Shown here piece after piece: positions 8,835 to 16,855 of a stretch of 26,714 nucleotides of DNA. Both the position numbers and the translations under genes were made by a program. The notes below the pieces were generated by a model that saw only the letters and a list, made by a program, of their open reading frames with translations, made no database searches and had not been told where the DNA came from. This stretch comes from Aphelenchoides besseyi (Eukaryota; Nematoda; Chromadorea; Rhabditida; Aphelenchoididae), in the NCBI GenBank assembly GCA_024699855.1, contig JAMPIQ010000025.1:1-26714 (forward strand), read 5' to 3'. Position 1 is the stretch's first letter; each line of letters begins with the position of its first letter.

Positions 8835-10070
8835 TCATGCCGCCTTTTTCTTCAGCAGTTCATAAAGGCCATTGTCGTCGATCGAGATCGGCAAAATGGC
8901 GTTGCGGGTGTCTTCGACAAGCGCCTGCGCATCGAGCAGTTTTTCGCCGTCGTCTTCCGCATCGGCCGGATCGGTGACCGCGTCTGTCTCCGCCGGCTCA
9001 TTTTCGTTTTCCGCCGGGGCGGCTTGCTCAGCCGGCACAGCCGCAAGCACGGCGATCAGCGCCGTTTCCGACGATGTGTCGGCTGGCGCCTGCGGGTCGA
9101 CGCCTTCCGTTTTGTCGTCGCCGGAAGCATCGATATGCTCCTTTACGACGTCCTGAAGCTCCTGCACGTCTTCAAGCTTGCCCTGCGCATCGCGCGCCTG
9201 GATATCCTGTTCCCGCTCGGCCTTCACCTCGGCATCGTTGATTTCGCCGATACGATCCTTGCCGCGTTCGGCCTGCAACTCTTCCCTGGTTTTCGGATCG
9301 GCGACATCTTCGAGACGCTGAATGACTTTCAGGGTTTCACGCGTCATGAAGCGGGTGCCCTGCGCCTGTTCGTCCAGGGCCTCCTTCACGGCGCGCGCCT
9401 CATCGCCATAGGGGTTGGCGATGGCGGAGATCATCTGCCGGGCGGAGACGCCGAGTTGTTTGAGGCCGGTCGATTCTTCCAGATCGTCGACGCTTTTCGG
9501 CAGGGTCGCGCGCGCCGCCATGATGGCTTTCGACATCTGCTCGCCGAAATCCTCTTCCGTGCCTGTGAGGCCTGCGCCCTTTGCGATGCGGGCGGCAAGG
9601 GCGGCCATGGGATCGGTCTTGCTGTTGACGCCATTGTTCAGCACGTCCACGACCTCAGCCTCCGAAACGCCGAAGGATTTCAGGGAAATCTTCGTGGCTT
9701 TCCCCTGCGAATCGGTTTTTTTTCGAAGCCGTCGGTCAGGGTCAGCGCATCCTGAAGTCTTCGCGCGAAGGAAAAGCTCGATTCGTCTTTTTCCTGTGTG
9801 ATGCCCAGCGCGGAGGAGGAAAAGCGGGAGACGAGCGAGGCGAACGCATCGGCATCCGGTTTCATGACGCCGAAGAGATAGGCGCTTATCTTCTCATTGG
9901 CGGGCGCGCTGGCTTTCGTCCGGCTGCGGGTTTGTCTTGACCGCATCGTCCTTTTTGGTGCCGTTGGCCTTTTCCTGCTCTTCGCGCTGGCGTTCCTCGA
10001 TGGTTTGGACCATCGAGCGCATGAGGTCGCTGACTGCAATGCCCGCCGTCTGCTGTAGCGGAGTAATCAT
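8835..10070 (-). CDS. unrecognised coiled/acidic protein with DDNGLY tail, about 410 residues (two frame breaks)
   Basis: Not a family I recognise. It starts MITPLQQTAGIAVSDLM (ATG 10070-10068) and has a charged helix (QTIEERQREEQEKANG). A middle region follows (KISAYLFGVMKPDADAF, SLVSRFSSSALGITQE, FSFARRLQDALTLTDGFEK, then LKSFGVSEAEVVDVLNNGVN and MAALAARIAKGAGLTGTE). Next is a long Glu/Asp/Lys-rich helical segment (LEDVADPKTREELQAER, KAEREQDIQARDAQG), an acidic linker, and the ending LPISIDDNGLYELLKKKAA. Breaks: one extra base at 9914-9916, and two extra bases in the T8 run at 9716-9723. It is first of three same-strand genes and probably heads their transcript. Confidence 0.6.
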
Positions 10071-10153
10071 CCCTCAAAGTCCCCGACCGCCAAAGTTGCG
10101 GCCGAGAATAGGCAATTCTGGTAAATCAGTGCTTAAGCCAGATGCGGGCGCGC

Positions 10154-10780
10154 TCAGCTATGGGCGAAAATATCGGTTTCTTCCCAGCCGAGGAGGTCGA
10201 GCTTCGCGCGGGTCGGCAGAAAGGCGAAACAGGCGTCGGCATGGTCGAGGCGGCCGTCACGCACGAGGCGCCCTGTCAGCTTGTCGCGCAGCGCGTGCAG
10301 GTGCAGCACGTCGGAGGCGGCATATTCGAGCTGCGCTGGCGACAGGGTCTCGGCAGCCCAGTCGGAAGATTGCTGGGCCTTGGAAATATCGACTTCCAGC
10401 ATTTCTTTGAGGTTATCCTTCAGCCCGTGCCGGTCCGTATAGGTTCGGGTCAGTCGCGAGGCGATCTTGGTGCAGAAGACCGGTGTGGTCGTCACGCCGA
10501 AGGTGTGGAACAGAACGGCGATATCGAAACGGCCATAGTGAAAAATCTTCTGGCGGGCAGGGTCGGCAAGCATCCGGACGAGGTTCGGCGCTTCCTTTTG
10601 ACCGGCGGCGATGCGAATGACGTCCGCCGTGCCGTCGCCCGGTGAAAGCTGAACGACACAGAGGCGGTCGCGGCGCGGCACCAGTCCCAGCGTTTCCGTA
10701 TCGATTGCGATGGCGCCGGTGTAACGCGCGGCATCTTCGGCGGAAATATCGCCTTCGTGGTAACGGATGGGTGCTGCCAT
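10154..10780 (-). CDS. rnd: ribonuclease D, short form without HRDC domains
   Basis: A 3'-5' exoribonuclease of the DEDDy superfamily acting on tRNA and other structured RNA ends. All catalytic residues are visible: D27 and E29 in IAIDTETLG, D86 in HYGRFDIAVLF, and Y153 and D157 in LEYAASDVLHLH. At 208 residues it consists of the exonuclease domain only, as is usual for the short alphaproteobacterial form. The start ATG 10780 (MAAPIRYHEGDIS) is preceded by GGAG. The frame is open far upstream to 11407, but that part is antisense to the next gene and is not included. Intact. Confidence 0.9.
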   Translation of the reverse strand: MAAPIRYHEGDISAEDAARYTGAIAIDTETLGLVPRRDRLCVVQLSPGDGTADVIRIAAGQKEAPNLVRMLADPARQKIFHYGRFDIAVLFHTFGVTTTPVFCTKIASRLTRTYTDRHGLKDNLKEMLEVDISKAQQSSDWAAETLSPAQLEYAASDVLHLHALRDKLTGRLVRDGRLDHADACFAFLPTRAKLDLLGWEETDIFAHS

Positions 10781-10957
10781 GTCCCTGCTCCAGAAATTCC
10801 AGTTTCCTGCTCCGGCTATAACGGAAAGAGCGGCGGGACGATACCGTTTTATCGGCTCGTACAGTGCGTCACGCCGCATGGCCTTGGCACTTGCCTTTGC
10901 GAAAGCCCCCGGGTTAGGGTCGGGAAATCCTTTCCTGACAAATCGCATGAATTCCCG

Positions 10958-11572
10958 ATGACAAAGAAAATCTATCTCGCCGGACCGGAAGTTTTCCTCC
11001 CGAACGCGCGCGAAATGCTCGACCTCAAGGCCTCGCTGGCGCGGGACGCCGGTTTCACGCCGCTTTCGCCGGGCGATCTGCAAATTCCGCCGGCGGATAC
11101 CAGGGTCGGTCACGGCTGCAACATCAATGCGGTCGATGAGCGGATGATGCTGGAAGCTGATGCGGTGATCGCCAATCTCACGCCGTTTCGCGGCATCGCC
11201 GCCGATACGGGAACCAGCTATGAGTTGGGCTTCATGTGCGCGCTGGGCAAGCCGGTTTTCGCCTATACCAATATCGCGGCCAATCACTTCACCCGCATCA
11301 AGGCGCATTATGGCGGCGTCGCCACCCTGGATGAAACGGGCCGTTATCGCGGGCCGGACGGGCTGTCGATCGAGAATTTCGACATGGTCGACAATCTCAT
11401 GCTGCATGGCGGGATTTTGCGGCGCGGCGGCGTCATCATCGTTGGCGATGCTCCCGAAGAGGCTTTGTATACGGATCTCGAGGCCTACAGGCGCTGTCTT
11501 ACGGCGGCGGCGGAAAAATTACTGACACCGATTGACCCTGAAAAAACCAATAGAGTGGAGGCATCATCATGA
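10958..11572 (+). CDS. nucleoside 2-deoxyribosyltransferase family protein
   Basis: About 204 residues, intact. The N-terminal strand KIYLAGPEVFLP, the DAVIANLTPFRG loop and the TSYELGFMCALGKPVFAY segment match the nucleoside 2-deoxyribosyltransferase fold. That family cleaves or exchanges N-glycosidic bonds of deoxynucleosides through a catalytic glutamate, here probably the Glu of SYELG. The start ATG 10958 begins MTKKIYLAG; upstream in-frame codons are atypical. Its stop overlaps the start of the serine dehydrogenase gene (ATGA), so the two are probably translationally coupled. The exact substrate (deoxynucleoside, nucleotide or a modified base) is not determined by sequence. Confidence 0.8.
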   Translation: MTKKIYLAGPEVFLPNAREMLDLKASLARDAGFTPLSPGDLQIPPADTRVGHGCNINAVDERMMLEADAVIANLTPFRGIAADTGTSYELGFMCALGKPVFAYTNIAANHFTRIKAHYGGVATLDETGRYRGPDGLSIENFDMVDNLMLHGGILRRGGVIIVGDAPEEALYTDLEAYRRCLTAAAEKLLTPIDPEKTNRVEASS

Positions 11573-12318
11573 GCGGAACCATCCTCATCACCGGCGCGAC
11601 ATCCGGCTTCGGACAGGCCACGGCGCGGCGCTTCGTCAAGGAGGGCTGGAAGGTCATCGGCACGGGCCGGCGGGCGGAACGGCTGGAGGCGCTTTCAGCC
11701 GAGCTCGGTTCCGCCTTTCATGGCCTCGCCTTCGACATCACCGACGAGGAGGCGACAGGAAAGGCGCTGTCCGGATTGCCGGAAGGCTTCCGGGATATCG
11801 ACGTTCTCGTCAACAATGCCGGCCTCGCACTCGGCACCGCGCCCGCACCGCAGGTGCCCTTGAAAGACTGGCAGACCATGGTGGACACCAACATCACCGG
11901 TCTCCTGAACATTACCCACCATCTGCTGCCGACGCTGATCGGGCGCAAGGGTATTGTCGTCAACCTTTCGTCTGTGGCTGCGCATTATCCCTATACGGGC
12001 GGCAATGTGTATGGCGGTACCAAAGCGTTCCTGCGGCAGTTTTCGCTCGGCCTGCGTTCCGACCTGCATGGCAAGGGCGTGCGGGTGACATCCATCGAGC
12101 CCGGCATGTGCGAAACGGAATTTACGCTGGTGCGCACCGGCGGCAATCAGGAAGCCTCGGACAATCTCTACAAGGGCGTCAATCCGATCACGGCGGACGA
12201 TATTGCCAACACCATCCACTGGGTCGCCTCGCAGCCCAAGCATATCAACATCAATAGCCTCGAACTCATGCCGGTCAACCAGTCCTTCGCCGGCTTCCAG
12301 GTCTATCGGGAAAGCTGA
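11569..12318 (+). CDS. sdh: serine 3-dehydrogenase, short-chain dehydrogenase
   Basis: An NADP-dependent short-chain dehydrogenase of 249 residues, very like the Agrobacterium serine 3-dehydrogenase that oxidises L-serine at C3 to 2-aminomalonate semialdehyde; related enzymes (YdfG) act on several 3-hydroxy acids. Motifs: cofactor loop TGATSGFG (8-15), NNAG (82-85), and the catalytic Ser 134/135, Y148 and K152 in VYGGTK. GRR at 33-35 favours NADP. The ending ELMPVNQSFAGFQVYRES is also typical. GTGGAGG precedes the ATG, which lies within the stop of the upstream gene. Intact. The in vivo substrate may be broader than serine. Confidence 0.88.
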   Translation: MSGTILITGATSGFGQATARRFVKEGWKVIGTGRRAERLEALSAELGSAFHGLAFDITDEEATGKALSGLPEGFRDIDVLVNNAGLALGTAPAPQVPLKDWQTMVDTNITGLLNITHHLLPTLIGRKGIVVNLSSVAAHYPYTGGNVYGGTKAFLRQFSLGLRSDLHGKGVRVTSIEPGMCETEFTLVRTGGNQEASDNLYKGVNPITADDIANTIHWVASQPKHININSLELMPVNQSFAGFQVYRES

Positions 12319-12380
12319 TTTTCCCGCGATTTTGGGGAGTGCTGAAAAACCGGGCAGGAATTTTCGAGCTATGCAGAAAT

Positions 12381-12395
12381 GCAATGCTGCATTGC
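12381..12395. promoter_or_regulatory. perfect 15-bp palindrome upstream of the small RNA
   Basis: GCAATGC-T-GCATTGC lies about 40 bp upstream of the -10-like element of the small RNA, a suitable place for an activator or repressor. No known regulator is assigned. It has no T-run, so it is not an sdh terminator. Confidence 0.4.
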
Positions 12396-12427
12396 GAGAC
12401 TTGCTCTGTTAAAAATCACGGATACCG

Positions 12428-12433
12428 CTATAT
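12428..12433 (+). promoter_or_regulatory. -10-like element for the small RNA
   Basis: CTATAT matches the rhizobial sigma-70 -10 form and would place transcription start near 12440, just before the first hairpin. A good -35 at 16-18 bp is not obvious; CTTGCT at 12400 is 22 bp away. Confidence 0.45.
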
Positions 12434-12439
12434 TCAAAT

Positions 12440-12560
12440 CATCAAAGCGACGCACTCCTCCTCCCAGCGTCGCTCGATGTGGATCGGTGGTACTCCTCCT
12501 CCCAATCACCGATCAAGTTTGAAGCCTGCCGCACCTCCTCCCGCGGCAGGCTTTTTCCTT
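12440..12560 (+). ncRNA. alpha-r14-like small RNA with three anti-Shine-Dalgarno loops
   Basis: Three hairpins follow each other. GCGACGC/GCGTCGC (12447-12473) has loop ACTCCTCCTCCCA. GATCGGTG/CACCGATC (12482-12514) has a loop containing ACTCCTCCTCCCA. GCCTGCCGC/GCGGCAGGC (12524-12551) has loop ACCTCCTCCC and is followed by TTTTTCCTTTT, a rho-independent terminator. Every loop exposes CCTCCTCCC or a near copy, the anti-Shine-Dalgarno motif of the rhizobial alpha-r14 small RNAs and of related alphaproteobacterial stress RNAs. Members of such families act in trans by pairing with ribosome-binding sites. The stems are perfect while their sequences differ. The RNA's ends are inferred. Confidence 0.85.
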
Positions 12561-12562
12561 TT
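12524..12562 (+). terminator. terminator of the small RNA
   Basis: The 9-bp GC-rich third hairpin of the small RNA followed by TTTTTCCTTTT. The 310 bp from here to the next gene (12562-12871) holds no convincing ORF; I see nothing further in it apart from the ribosome-binding site of the peptidase gene. Confidence 0.85.
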
Positions 12563-12871
12563 CTGGGCGTCTATTCCTTGAATATTTTGGGCTGTCGACT
12601 TTCAGCGCACCGGCTTAGTGCTGAAGACGGTCCGCGGTCTCCCCTTGGATTTCCGGGGGATTTTGAATTTCTGCGTCAAGGCAATGAGCGTTGAAATCAG
12701 GCGTGCGTCGATCACATTTTCGTTATGTCTAGATAAATTTGCACAGTTTTGTGGTGGCGTGCCCTGCCGGGCCATTGCTTACCCCCGGCCCTGTGTTTAA
12801 GCATGAGCAAAAGAACGCTTGGGAGGTTGTCGGCACGCCTGTGTCTGCGGCCCGAAAGCGGCGGGGAGAGA

Positions 12872-14059
12872 ATGGCAGACTTTCAAGAGGCGCTGAAGCG
12901 GTTTCAGCCGGTCGCGGTTTCATCGATCGCTGAAGACGAGCTCAGGTTGCGACTACGCGGCCTGCAGGCGCGAATGATCCAGCAAAATATTAAGGCGGTC
13001 TGGCTCGATGCATTATCGTCGCTGACCTATTATACCGGCCTGTCGCTTGGTCTTTCCGAGCGCATTCACGGCGCCCTGGTGCCGGCGGAAGGCGTGCCGG
13101 TCTATGTCAGCCCGACCTTCGAGGAGCCGAAGCTTCAGACGCTCATCCGCATTGCGGGTGAGGTTGCCGTCTGGGAAGAGGATGAAAGCCCCTTCGACCT
13201 GATGGCAAGGCGCATTGAGGCGCTGGCCTGTCCCGGTCATCTTGTCGCCATCGATCCCGCTACCCCCTTCGTCTTCGCATCGGCCCTCATGCAGCGTCTT
13301 GAAGGGCGCATCATTTCCGCTCAGCCGATGATCGTCGCCCAGCGGCAGGTCAAATCCGCAGCCGAGATCGCCATCATCCAGACGGCGATGGACGCGAGTT
13401 ACGGCGTGCAGAAGGCCGTGTTCGAAGGTCTGCGTCCCGGCGTTTCCACCACGGAAGTCGCTGATTTCGTTAATGCGGCGCATATTGCCCTTGGCCTGAA
13501 GCCGCTTTTCGTGGCGGTGCAGTTTGGCGAGGCGACGGCCTATCCGCATGGCGTGCCCCATGCCCAGACGCTCAGCGAAGGCGATATGGTGCTGGTCGAT
13601 CTTGGCGGCATTCTTCACGGCTATCGTTCCGATATCACCCGCACCTATGTCTTCGGCAAGCCGACGGAACGGCAGCGTTTCCTCTGGAACGCCGAGCGCG
13701 ACGCGCAGGCGGCGGCCTTTGCCGCGGCAAAGGTCGGCGTTGCCTGCTCGGATGTGGACAGGGCCGCGCGCGACAGCCTGAAAGCAGCCGGTTTCGGCCC
13801 GGATTATCAGCTTCCCGGCCTGCCGCACCGCACCGGCCACGGGCTTGGGCTGGATATTCACGAAGAACCCTATATCGTTGCAGGAAATGCCACGGCACTG
13901 GAGCCGGGCATGTGTTTTTCCATCGAGCCGATGCTGTGCGTTTATGGCGAATGCGGCGTCCGTCTTGAGGACATTGTTTATATGACGGAGGCGGGACCGC
14001 GCTGGTTCTGCCCACCGGAAAAGAACCTCGACCGGCTGTTTCAGCCGGTCGCCGGGTAA
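12872..14059 (+). CDS. M24 family metallopeptidase (aminopeptidase P / Xaa-Pro dipeptidase type)
   Basis: A cytoplasmic metallopeptidase with creatinase/aminopeptidase fold, 395 residues, intact. The N-terminal creatinase-like domain (about 20-160, LDALSSLTYYTGLSLG) is followed by the pita-bread catalytic domain. All five dinuclear metal ligands are present: D243 (VDLGG), D254 (SDITRTY), H323 (TGHGLGLDIHEEP), E352 (SIEPM) and E366 (VRLEDIVY). The start ATG 12872 (MADFQEAL) has GGGGAGAG immediately upstream; the frame is open further up, but that part looks non-coding. It sits directly upstream of a dipeptide ABC importer on the same strand, suggesting that imported Xaa-Pro or related peptides are hydrolysed by it. 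Confidence 0.9.
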   Translation: MADFQEALKRFQPVAVSSIAEDELRLRLRGLQARMIQQNIKAVWLDALSSLTYYTGLSLGLSERIHGALVPAEGVPVYVSPTFEEPKLQTLIRIAGEVAVWEEDESPFDLMARRIEALACPGHLVAIDPATPFVFASALMQRLEGRIISAQPMIVAQRQVKSAAEIAIIQTAMDASYGVQKAVFEGLRPGVSTTEVADFVNAAHIALGLKPLFVAVQFGEATAYPHGVPHAQTLSEGDMVLVDLGGILHGYRSDITRTYVFGKPTERQRFLWNAERDAQAAAFAAAKVGVACSDVDRAARDSLKAAGFGPDYQLPGLPHRTGHGLGLDIHEEPYIVAGNATALEPGMCFSIEPMLCVYGECGVRLEDIVYMTEAGPRWFCPPEKNLDRLFQPVAG

Positions 14060-14085
14060 TTGGTCGGGAGGCAAAGGACCGAACG

Positions 14086-14141
14086 GCGACACGGGTTTCG
14101 TGTCGCTGCTGACCAGAAGAGGTAGGCCCCCGGACGGGGCC
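14086..14141 (+). other. two intercistronic hairpins before dppA
   Basis: GCGACACG/CGTGTCGC (14086-14106) and GGCCCC/GGGGCC (14125-14141) lie in the 117-bp gap between the peptidase gene and dppA. Neither has a U-run. They may protect or process the mRNA so that the binding protein is made in excess. Confidence 0.5.
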
Positions 14142-14176
14142 GCAGGAACTCAGAAAAAGAGGGAAAGGACCACCAG

Positions 14177-15784
14177 ATGAAAACGCTGACCCGCAGTTTG
14201 CTTATCGCCTCTGCGATTGCGATCACTTCCGCCATGCCCGCCATGGCGAAGACCTTCGTTTATTGCTCCGAGGCATCGCCGGAAGGCTTCGATCCGTCGC
14301 CTTATACCGCAGGCGGCACCTTCGATGCCTCCGCGCATCCGGTCTATAACCGTCTGACCGAGTTCAAGAAGGGCACGACCGAAGTAGAGCCCGGCCTTGC
14401 GGAAAAATGGGACGTTTCCAAGGATGGTCTCGAATACACTTTCCACACCTCCGCAAGGGCGTCAAGTGGCACTCCAACGACAAGTTCACGCCGAGCCGCG
14501 AATTCAACGCTGACGACGTGATCTTCAGCTACAACCGCCAGGGCGACGCGAAGAACCCGTGGAACCAGTATATCGCAGGCATCACCTACGAATATTACAA
14601 CTCCATGGAAATGCCGTCGCTGATCAAGGAAATCGTCAAGGTCGACGATTACACGGTCAAGTTCGTGCTGACCCGCCCGGAAGCGCCGTTCCTCGCCAAT
14701 ATCGCCATGCCTTTCGCTTCGATCGTGTCGAAGGAATATGCCGATACGCTTGAGAAGGCCGGCACTAAGGAAGACTTCAACAACCTGCCGATCGGCACCG
14801 GCCCGTTCAAGTTCGTCGCCTATCAGAAGGACGCGGTCATCCGCTACCAGAAGAATGCCGACTATTGGGGTGAAGCTCCGAAGATCGACGACCTGATCTT
14901 CGCGATCACGCCTGACGCCGCCGTCCGCCTGCAGAAGCTGAAGGCTGGCGAATGCCACCTGATGCCATACCCGGCTCCGGCTGATCTGGCGACCATCCGC
15001 GCCGACAAGAACCTCAAGCTCGATGAGCAGCCGGGTCTGAACGTCGCTTACTTCGCCTACAACACGACCGTTGCACCTTTCGACAAGCCGGAAGTCCGCA
15101 AGGCGCTGAACATGGCGATGAACAAGCAGGCGATCATCGACGCCGTGTTCCAGGGTGCCGGCCAGGTTGCCAAGAACCCGATCCCGCCGACAATGTGGTC
15201 CTACAACGACAGCATCAAGGACGATGCTTACGATCCGGAAGCTGCCAAGAAGGCCCTCGAAGCCGCTGGCGTCAAGGATCTGTCGATGAAGATCTGGGCA
15301 ATGCCGGTGCAGCGTCCTTACATGCCGAACGCCCGTCGTACCGCCGAGCTGATCCAGTCGGATTTCGCAAAGGGTTGGCGTCAAGGCTGAGATCGTCTCT
15401 TTCGAATGGGGCGAATATCTCAAGAAGTCCACCGAAGTGAAGCGCGACGGTGCCGTCATCCTCGGCTGGACCGGCGACAATGGTGACCCGGACAACTTCC
15501 TCAGCGTTCTCCTGTCCTGCGCCGCAACCGGTGAAGGCGGTGCGAACCGTGCACAGTGGTGCAACAAGGAGTTCTCGGACCTGTTGGCCAAGGCAAAGCA
15601 GACCACCGACGTTGCCGAGCGCACCAAGCTTTATGAGCAGGCACAGGTGATCTTCAAGGAACAGGCTCCGTGGGCGACGCTTGCGCACTCCACGCAGTTC
15701 GTTCCCATGTCCGCCAAGGTTTCCGGCTTCACCATGAGCCCGCTTGGCGACTTCACCTTCGAAAACGTCGACATCGCGGAGTAA
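14177..15784 (+). CDS. dppA: dipeptide/oligopeptide ABC transporter periplasmic binding protein (two frame breaks)
   Basis: Captures peptides in the periplasm for the DppBC channel. The signal peptide MKTLTRSLLIASAIAITSAM-PAMA is cleaved near residue 24. SBP family 5 features follow: VYCSEASPEGFDPSPYTAGG, VYNRLTEF, EPGLAEKWDVSKDG, FNADDVIFSYNR, IGTGPFKFVAY and ALNMAMNKQAII. Breaks: a two-base AC duplication near 14445-14450 hides LRKGVKWHSND, and one extra G at 15372-15374 hides GVKAEIVSFEWGEYL. Corrected length is 534 residues. A GGAAAGGA ribosome-binding site precedes the ATG. It is the first transporter gene; a strong hairpin follows before dppB. Specificity (dipeptide, haem or other peptide) cannot be fixed from sequence. 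Confidence 0.92.
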
Positions 15785-15798
15785 TCCCCGAACAACCG

Positions 15799-15835
15799 GA
15801 CGCGCGGAAGAACCCTGTTCTTCCGCGCGTCTTTT
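15799..15835 (+). terminator. intercistronic hairpin/attenuator between dppA and dppB
   Basis: A perfect 15-bp stem, GACGCGCGGAAGAAC (15799-15813) with GTTCTTCCGCGCGTC (15817-15831), closes a 3-nt loop and is followed by TTTT. It ends 12 bp before the dppB start. This is the expected place for a leaky terminator or 3' stabiliser that keeps the binding protein more abundant than the membrane subunits. Confidence 0.8.
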
Positions 15836-15847
15836 CAGGAAAAAACC

Positions 15848-16855
15848 ATGATCCGGTTCATTCTCGGCAAACTTCTCTATCTCGTTCCGACCTTCCTCGG
15901 GATCACCATCGTCGCCTTCGCCTTCGTGCGCGTCCTGCCGGGCGATCCCGTGCTGTTGATGGCGGGCGAGCGTGGCATTTCGCCCGAAAGGCATGCGCAG
16001 CTTGCCGAACAGCTCGGTTTTGCTCAGCCCATCTGGCAGCAATATCTCCATTTCCTTGGACGGCTGCTTCAGGGCGATCTCGGCAATTCGCTGGTCACCA
16101 AGAAGCCGGTCCTCACCGAGTTCCTGTCGCTCTTTCCCGCGACGGTCGAGCTTGGTCTCGTTGCCATCATCATCGCAACCTTGATCGGCGTTCCTATCGG
16201 TGCCCTTGCCGCCATTCGTCGCGGTTCCTGGTTAGATCAGATCGTCATGACGACTGCGCTGGTCGGTTTCTCCATGCCGATCTTCTGGTGGGGTTTACAG
16301 CTCATCGTCCTCTTCTCCGGTGCTTTGCAGTGGACGCCTGTCACGGGGCGAATCTCGCTGATGTATTTCTTTCCTTCCGTTACCGGTTTCATGCTGATCG
16401 ACAGCTTAATTTCGGGACAGAAGGGAGCGTTCGCGTCGGCTGTGTCTCATCTCGTCCTTCCTTCCGTTGTGCTTGCCACAATTCCGCTAGCTGTGATTGC
16501 CCGACAGACACGATCGGCGATGCTGGAGGTTCTGGGCGAGGACTATGTCCGTACGGCTCGAGCCAAAGGCATGTCACCTGCGCGCGTCGTCGGCATCCAT
16601 GCATTAAGAAATGCGATGATTCCGGTTATAACTACCATAGGCCTGCAGACTGGTGTGCTGATGGCCGGCGCTATTCTGACCGAAACCATCTTTTCCTGGC
16701 CGGGCATCGGCAAGTGGATGATCGATTCCATCATGCGCCGTGACTATCCGTCTGTGCAGAGCGGTCTGCTCCTGATCACAGGTCTGGTGATGATCATTAA
16801 TCTGCTCGTCGATCTGACCTACGGCCTAATCAATCCAAGGATCCGTCACAAATGA
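15848..16855 (+). CDS. dppB: dipeptide ABC transporter permease DppB
   Basis: Inner-membrane permease of 335 residues, intact. N-terminal transmembrane segment LLYLVPTFLGITIVAFAFVRVLPGDP, then the conserved periplasmic stretch (GERGISPERHAQLAEQLG, QYLHFLGRLLQGDLGNSL) and further membrane segments. The cytoplasmic EAA loop that contacts the ATPases appears as RQTRSAMLEVLGEDYVRTARAKGMSP (from about residue 222). Its stop overlaps the dppC start (ATGA). The 3' half (about 16230-16840) uses TTA, CTA, CGA, ATA and AGA codons that are scarce in its neighbours, suggesting a segment of different origin, though the protein remains a normal family member. Confidence 0.94.
   Translation: MIRFILGKLLYLVPTFLGITIVAFAFVRVLPGDPVLLMAGERGISPERHAQLAEQLGFAQPIWQQYLHFLGRLLQGDLGNSLVTKKPVLTEFLSLFPATVELGLVAIIIATLIGVPIGALAAIRRGSWLDQIVMTTALVGFSMPIFWWGLQLIVLFSGALQWTPVTGRISLMYFFPSVTGFMLIDSLISGQKGAFASAVSHLVLPSVVLATIPLAVIARQTRSAMLEVLGEDYVRTARAKGMSPARVVGIHALRNAMIPVITTIGLQTGVLMAGAILTETIFSWPGIGKWMIDSIMRRDYPSVQSGLLLITGLVMIINLLVDLTYGLINPRIRHK

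Noticed and set aside
10781..11407. N-terminal extension of RNase D
   Set aside because: The frame stays open upstream, but that part is antisense to the deoxyribosyltransferase gene; ATG 10780 has a ribosome-binding site and gives the normal length.
12447..12551. CRISPR-like array from repeated CTCCTCCC
   Set aside because: The repeated unit is only 9-13 nt, occurs in hairpin loops whose stems differ, and ends in a terminator; this is a small RNA.
14344..15627. Minus-strand ORF of 427 codons opposite dppA
   Set aside because: Antisense shadow of a high-GC gene; no domain or ribosome-binding site, while the sense frames spell a binding protein.
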